NCBI RefSeq assembly: GCF_025290835.2
Contig: NZ_JAOCQD020000004.1
Span: forward strand, 310,001 to 374,000
Length of the DNA: 64,000 nucleotides
DNA from: Aquabacterium sp. OR-4
Lineage (GTDB): Bacteria; Pseudomonadota; Gammaproteobacteria; Burkholderiales; Burkholderiaceae_C
Reading direction: 5' to 3'
Shown here: in pieces, positions 12,001 through 18,000 of the stretch
Layout: every line of letters begins with the position of its first letter
How positions within the stretch are numbered: position 1 is the first letter of the stretch
Made by a program: the position numbers and the translations under genes
The notes under the pieces: generated by a model
Told to the model about the DNA's origin: nothing
Database searches by the model: none
The model's input: only the letters and a program-made list of their open reading frames with translations

Positions 12001-15000
12001 TCGGGCGGGAAGCCCGAGCGCACGCCCGGCGCCAGCGCGGCATCGGTGACGCCGTGGCGCAGCGTGGCGCTGGTGCTGTGCGCCACGCCCAGCACATGGC
12101 CGATCTCGTGCATCACCACGCTGAGCAGATCCACCCGGCCGGCGGCGGGGCTGCCGGCGGTGGCGACACGGCCCAGGCCCTGGGCCAGCGTGAACGCGGC
12201 CTCGCTGGCCGGGCTGGCGTCGGCATGCCAGCCGCGGCCGGCAGCGTCGCGGTCGAGCGTGATCACGCCGGCGCCGGTGTAGCCCAGCATCGCGCCGTCG
12301 AGATCGCCGATGTTGAAACGCAGCGTGGCCAGGTCGATGCCGGCCGCCGCGGGCACGCCGGTGAGCGACCAGCGGCGCACGGCCTCAACCGCCGCGGCAT
12401 CGAGCTCGGCCTGGCTGAGCGGCGCGGCCGCGGCAGCGCCGGCCGCGGTGCCGCCGTCATCGGCCAGCAGGGTCACCTTGGACAGGTTCACCGGCAGGCC
12501 CACGCCGGCGCCCAGCCAGGCGCCCAGCTTGGCCATGCGCTTTTGCAGCGCGCTGATCGAATCCATCACGTCGAACTCGCCGAAGGCGATCACGCGGTGC
12601 AGCTGGCCCTTGGCGTCGGTGGTCTCGAACACCGTGCGGTCGGCCAGCTGATGGGTGGTGATGGCGGTGGTGACCTCGGAGAAGTCGATCACGTCGCGCT
12701 GGCCGGCCGGCGCGCCACCGCCCACCACCACGTCGCTGCCCCAGCCGTCGGTGAAGCGGAAGAAGTTGCGCCCGGCGCTGCCCAGCAGCACATCGTTGCC
12801 GGCGCCGCCGGTGGCACCTTCGATGTTGCGCAGCACCGTGGTGGCCGCGGCATCGGCCACGGCGGCGGCGCCTGCGGCGGCAAAGCGCACATCGGCCAGC
12901 TGCTGCACCTGCACGCCGGCGCTGGTGCTGGTCAGGCGCTGCGCGGTGGACCCGGCATGCCAGCTCAGCAGCCAGGGGTTGGTGGCCGTGCCCGCGCCGG
13001 TGACCTTGAGCAGCGCGCCATCGCTGGGGGCCAGGGCGGCGGCGATGTCGTCGGCCGTGGCCGTGGCGCCAAAGCTGGCGCGTGCGCCCAGCGCCAGCGT
13101 GAAGCTGCTGCCGGCAGCGGCCGTGAGCCGGTGCGCACCCTGCACCGACACCGCCGCGTGGCTGGCCCCGAGCAGGCCCACCGCACTGCTGGCGCCGTCG
13201 AAGCTCACGCGCCAGGGCTCGGCGCTGGTGCCGGAACCGCTCACCGTCACCGCGGCCAGGCGCTCGCGCGTGGCGGCATCGGCGCTGCCCGCGCCGGCAC
13301 TGCGCAGCGCGGCCTGCACCTCGGCGGCGCTGCTGCCGGCGCGCAGCTCGGTGGTGGTGGCGCCGCCCAGGCTCAGCGTGAAGCCCGCGCCGCCGGCGCC
13401 GGCCTGCACCCATTGCACCGCGTTGAGCACCACGCTGGCGCTGCCGGTGCTGGCGGTGGCGCTCAAGGGCATGGCCGGGCCGCTGCCAAAGCCGATCAGC
13501 CACGGCGCAGCCGCGGTGCCCGCGCCGTCCACCGTGGCCGCGGGGTGCAGCGCGCGCAGCGCCGTCTGCAGCGCCGCGGCGCTGGCGCCGGCTTCCAGTG
13601 CGCCGGTGCTGCCCAGCGACCAGGCCAGCTCGAAGCCGCTGCCGGCCGCGGCCGTGACCGCCTGGCTCAGCGTGGCAAAACCGGCCGGCAGGCGGCTGGT
13701 GTCCAGCGCCGAGCCCAGGGCCTGCACCTGCACCGCCGGATCGCCTGACTGCAGCAGCGGCACGCCCACGCCATCCACCGTCACCACCCAGGGATCGGCA
13801 CTGCTGCCCTGGCCGCTGACCGTGGCGCTGCCGCCAAAACCGCTGGCGCTGACCAGCTGCTGGATCGCCGCCTGCAGCTCGGCCGCCGTGCTGCTGCGGC
13901 TGAGCGTGGCCGGCGTGCTCACCAGCACCGGCCTGGCCAGCGTGCCGGCGCCGTCGGGCGACTTCTCGACGCCCAGGTGCAGCGCCACCGCATGCGCGGG
14001 CAGCACCAGGCGCTGCACCGGGTTGCCCATCCAGGCCCGGCCTTCGCTGCCGGCGTCGCCCAGCTGCATCAGCACCGCGCCGGCCGATTTTTCGTAGCTG
14101 GCGATGTCGCCCTGGCGCACCGGCTGCGCGCTGCCGCCGTAGGACACCGGCGTGATCGGCGTCTCGCCACGGGTGATGGCGTCGGAGCCGCCATCGAGCA
14201 CATCGGCGCCGCCGCTCGAGACCAGGATGTTGTTGCCCGAGTTGCCGCTGAGCGTGTCGTTGCGCGGGGTGCCGGTGACGTTCTGGCCGCCGGCCACCGC
14301 CACCAGGCGGGTGAGCAGCAGCTTGGGATCGACGCCCAGCGACTGCGCGATGGCCTCGCCGCCGAACAGGCGCGAGCCCTGCACCGCGTCGGCGCTGCCG
14401 TAGGTGATGGCCACGGTGGGAATGCTCACCAGGCCGGGCACCAGCACATCGCCCGAGTGCGGCATGGTCCAGTCGGGGCCGGCGCCCAGGTCCACCGTGA
14501 CGCCTTTGCTGCCGCTGTTGCCGGGGTCGTAGAGGCTGTAGTCGAGCACCACGCTACCGCCGCTGCCGGTGCTGATGCTGCCCAGCAGCGACGGGCGCTT
14601 GCCGCTGCTGGTGCTGACGAAGCGGAAGGTGTTGACGCCCTGGCCACCGACGATGTTCTCGATGTCGTTGGCCAGCACCATGTTCAGGCCGTACTCGTAG
14701 CTGACGCCGCCGATGGTCAGCGTCTTGCCCTGGGCCACGGTCTTGTCCTCGGCGCCGGCCACCGAGTTGACGAAAACATCGTTGACCAGCACCAGGTTCG
14801 TGCCCACCGTGAAGTGCGCGCCGCTGCCATCGCTGTTGGCGCCCAGCAGGCTGTTGAGGCCGGCGATGTTGTCGGTGGTGACCTCGACGATGGTGAAGTT
14901 GAGATCGCTGGAGACGGCCGAGAAATCCAGCGTGTCGAAGGCCTCCGGCAGCGGCACGCCGGCCACCTTGACATCGGGGTACTCGGCCACCGCGGCCCAG

Positions 15001-18000
15001 CCCCAGATGCCCTTGAACTTGTAGGTGTCGGCGCCCGACTTGCCGGCCAGCAGGTGGAAGCCGGGCGCAAAGGTGCCGGGCTGCAGCAGCTTGGCGATCA
15101 GGCCGGCGGCCTTGCTGCCGGTGTCGAGCGCCAGGCCGGCCAGCTCGGTGAGCAGGTTGCCGCCCACGGTGAAGGTGTTGCTGCTGCCAAAGAAGCTGCG
15201 CATCAGCGCGGCCTTGGTGCCGGCCGTGACCTGGCCGCCGGTGAGCAGCTTCTTCAGCTCGGCGGCATCGTTGATCAGGTTCAGGTTGCCGACCATGCCG
15301 GTGCCGACATAGACATTGGCGCCCGGGCCGAACACGATGTGGTTGATGCCGCTGATGCCGCCCGAGAAGCGCGGCTGCGCCGTGGCCGCCTGCGCGGCAA
15401 AGGTATTGCCCAGGTTGGCGGCGTTGAACAGGCTCTTCAGCCCGGCCTTCAAGCCCTGGCCGCTGACCAGCACCGCCGAGTAGTCGAGCGTGTTCTGCAC
15501 CGTCACCGGGGGCAGCGTGGGCGACTCGAAGCTGAGCAGGTTGCCCATCAGCAGGTCGTAGGCCACGCCGGTGCCGGCGCGGAAGCCCTCGCCGGCCACC
15601 ACGCGGCCCTTGAAGTCGGTGCCCGGCGCGGCGCTGAAGGTGTTGGCCTCGCGGCCGCCGTAGACCACCGTGTTGGCGCCCACGTCGGTGAAGGTGATGG
15701 TGTTGTAGTCGCTGTCGTTGAACAGGCCCGCCACCCAGCCCGGCGCCGAGCCGAAGCGGCCCAGCAGCGCCGCCAGATCGGCCTTGGCCACCAGGCTCAC
15801 CTTGAGCGAGGTGCGGCCGCTGTCCTTGTCGGTGCTGAACTCGAACTTCAGCGGCTTGGTGACGGCGCGGAAATCCAGCGTCAGCGTGGCCGCCGCGTGG
15901 TAGCTGGGCGCCTGCCCGGCCGCCTGCGCGACCTGCAGCTGCAGCGTGCTGGCCGCGCCGCCGGCCAGCGGCGTGGCACTGAGGCTGAAGCGGGTGCTGC
16001 CCAGGGCGGCGAAGTAGGCCGACCAGTCGCCGCGCAGCTTGAGCTGCCGGCCATCGGCCGCGACGATGGCGCCGGTGAAGTCGCGCGACAGCGTGCCGGC
16101 CTGGGCGGCATCGAAATCCTGCGCAATGGCCTGGGCCACGGTGATGCGGGTGTTGCCGCCCGCCAGCGCCGCGGCCTGCACGGCGTAGCCCCCGGCGCTG
16201 CTGGAGTTGTTGGCCGCCGCCGCGTCGCGCAGCTGCAGCTCGGCCCCGGCGCTGAACAGCGCTCGCTGGTCGCCGGCCACGATGAACACGTCGCCGCCGC
16301 GGTCGATGCCGGCCACATCGCCCAGCAGGCGGTGGGCGCTGGTGGCGGCCGCCAGCGTGGCGCGCTGGGCGTCGTCCAGCGTCTCGGCCACGCTGAAGCG
16401 CGTGCCCTGGGCGTCGTGGCTGGCCGCGCCGGCCACGGTCAGGCGCAGGCCGCCGATGCTGAGCTCGCGCTGGTCGGTCAGCAGCGCGCTCAGGTCGCCG
16501 CCGCCGGCCAGCGTGATCTGCTGGCCGCTCACCGTGATCTGCAGGCCGCTGAGCTGGCGGTCGGCCAGCAGGCCGTCGCCGCCGGGCTGGGTGTCGATGG
16601 CCAGGGCCTCGCGCACCGTCACGCGGGTCATGGCCGGGGTGCTGCCGCTGGCGGCCACGCGCTCGACCGACTCGACCGTGTAGCTGGCCAGGCCGGCGCC
16701 GGTGTTGTTGCTCTGGCCGGCCACCGTGGCGCCCTGCAGCAGGTACAGCGCCTGGCCGACCTGCACCGCCACGGTGTCGCCGGCCAGCACCAGCACGTCG
16801 TGGCCGCGGTCGATGCCGATGACGGCCACCGCCGCGGCCGCGCCGCTGTAGCTGTGGGTGGCCAGCGCGGGCAGGTCCTGGTCGACGTTGACCCAGGTCA
16901 CGTCGTTGGTCGTGGGATCGACCACGCGCTGGGTGTCGATGCTCAGCGTGTGGTTGGTCTTGTTGGCGGTGATGTAGTCGGTAAGGCCTTCGCTCAGGCC
17001 CCAGTCGTTGCCGAAGATGAACTCGTTGCTGCCGGCGCTGGCCACGATCTTGTCGATGTGCTTGAGCTGCCCGGCGGCCACGGTCACCAGATCGGCCGTG
17101 CCGCTGCCCAGGCCGGCCGCGCCCACCTGGCCGTTGGAGGCGCCGAACTCGCCGTCGTGTACGTACTTCTGCGTGTCGTCCACCGGCGCGGCCACACCGC
17201 TTTGCAATGCGCCGCCACTGAGCACATGGGTGAACTGCTGGCCGGCGCCCAGCACCACGGCCGAGAAGTCGAGCGTGTCGGTGCCCGAATCGGCGGCCTT
17301 GGCATCGGCCGGGATGTCTTGCACCGTGTCGCGGCCGAAGCCGGTGTCGAACACATAGCGGTCGTCGCCGGCCCCGCCTTGCAGCGTGTCGTTGCCGGCG
17401 CCGCCGGTGAGGGTGTCGTTGCCGGTGCCGCCGCCCAGCGTGTCGGCCAGGGCGCTGCCCAGCAGGGTGTCGTTGCCGGCGCCGCCGTCCAGCGTGTCGC
17501 CCGCGGTGGCGGCGTCGTTGCCGGCATGGCCGGTGAGGGTGTCGTTGCCGGCGCCGCCACTCAGGGCATCGGCGCCGGCCTGGCCGAGCAGCTGGTCGTT
17601 GCCGGCGCCGCCTTCCAGCGTGTGCGCGCCGGCGTCCTGGGCATTGATCTGGTCCTGGCCGTCCGCGCCGTCGATCTGCAGGCTGTCGAACACGGTGAAG
17701 GTGTCGGCGCCGCCGCTGCCCACCAGGCGGCCGATGCCGGCAAAACCGTCGCGCTGGCCGCCGTTCAGGGCGCTGAGCGTGTAGCCGCGTGTGGCCGGCG
17801 CGCCGCTGCCCACCACGCCCAGCACGATGGCGCTGCTGCTGTCGGAAAAATCGAGCACGTTGCGCTCGAGCGGCGCATTGGCCGGGTTGTCGATGCGGCC
17901 CTTCAGCCCGGCGCCCTGGCCGAAGCGGTAGGTGGTGCCGCCCTGGCTGCCGGTGATGGCGGTGACGCCATGGGCCGTGAGCAGGGCCGCGCCGGTGCGT

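Noticed and set aside
2865..13748. A 3,627-codon plus-strand open frame
   Set aside because: It is the codon-aligned antisense of the giant minus-strand gene. The minus frame carries LEPR-XLL, DUF4347, RTX and HEIGH motifs, and the plus translation has only low-complexity Arg/Ala/Gly sequence.
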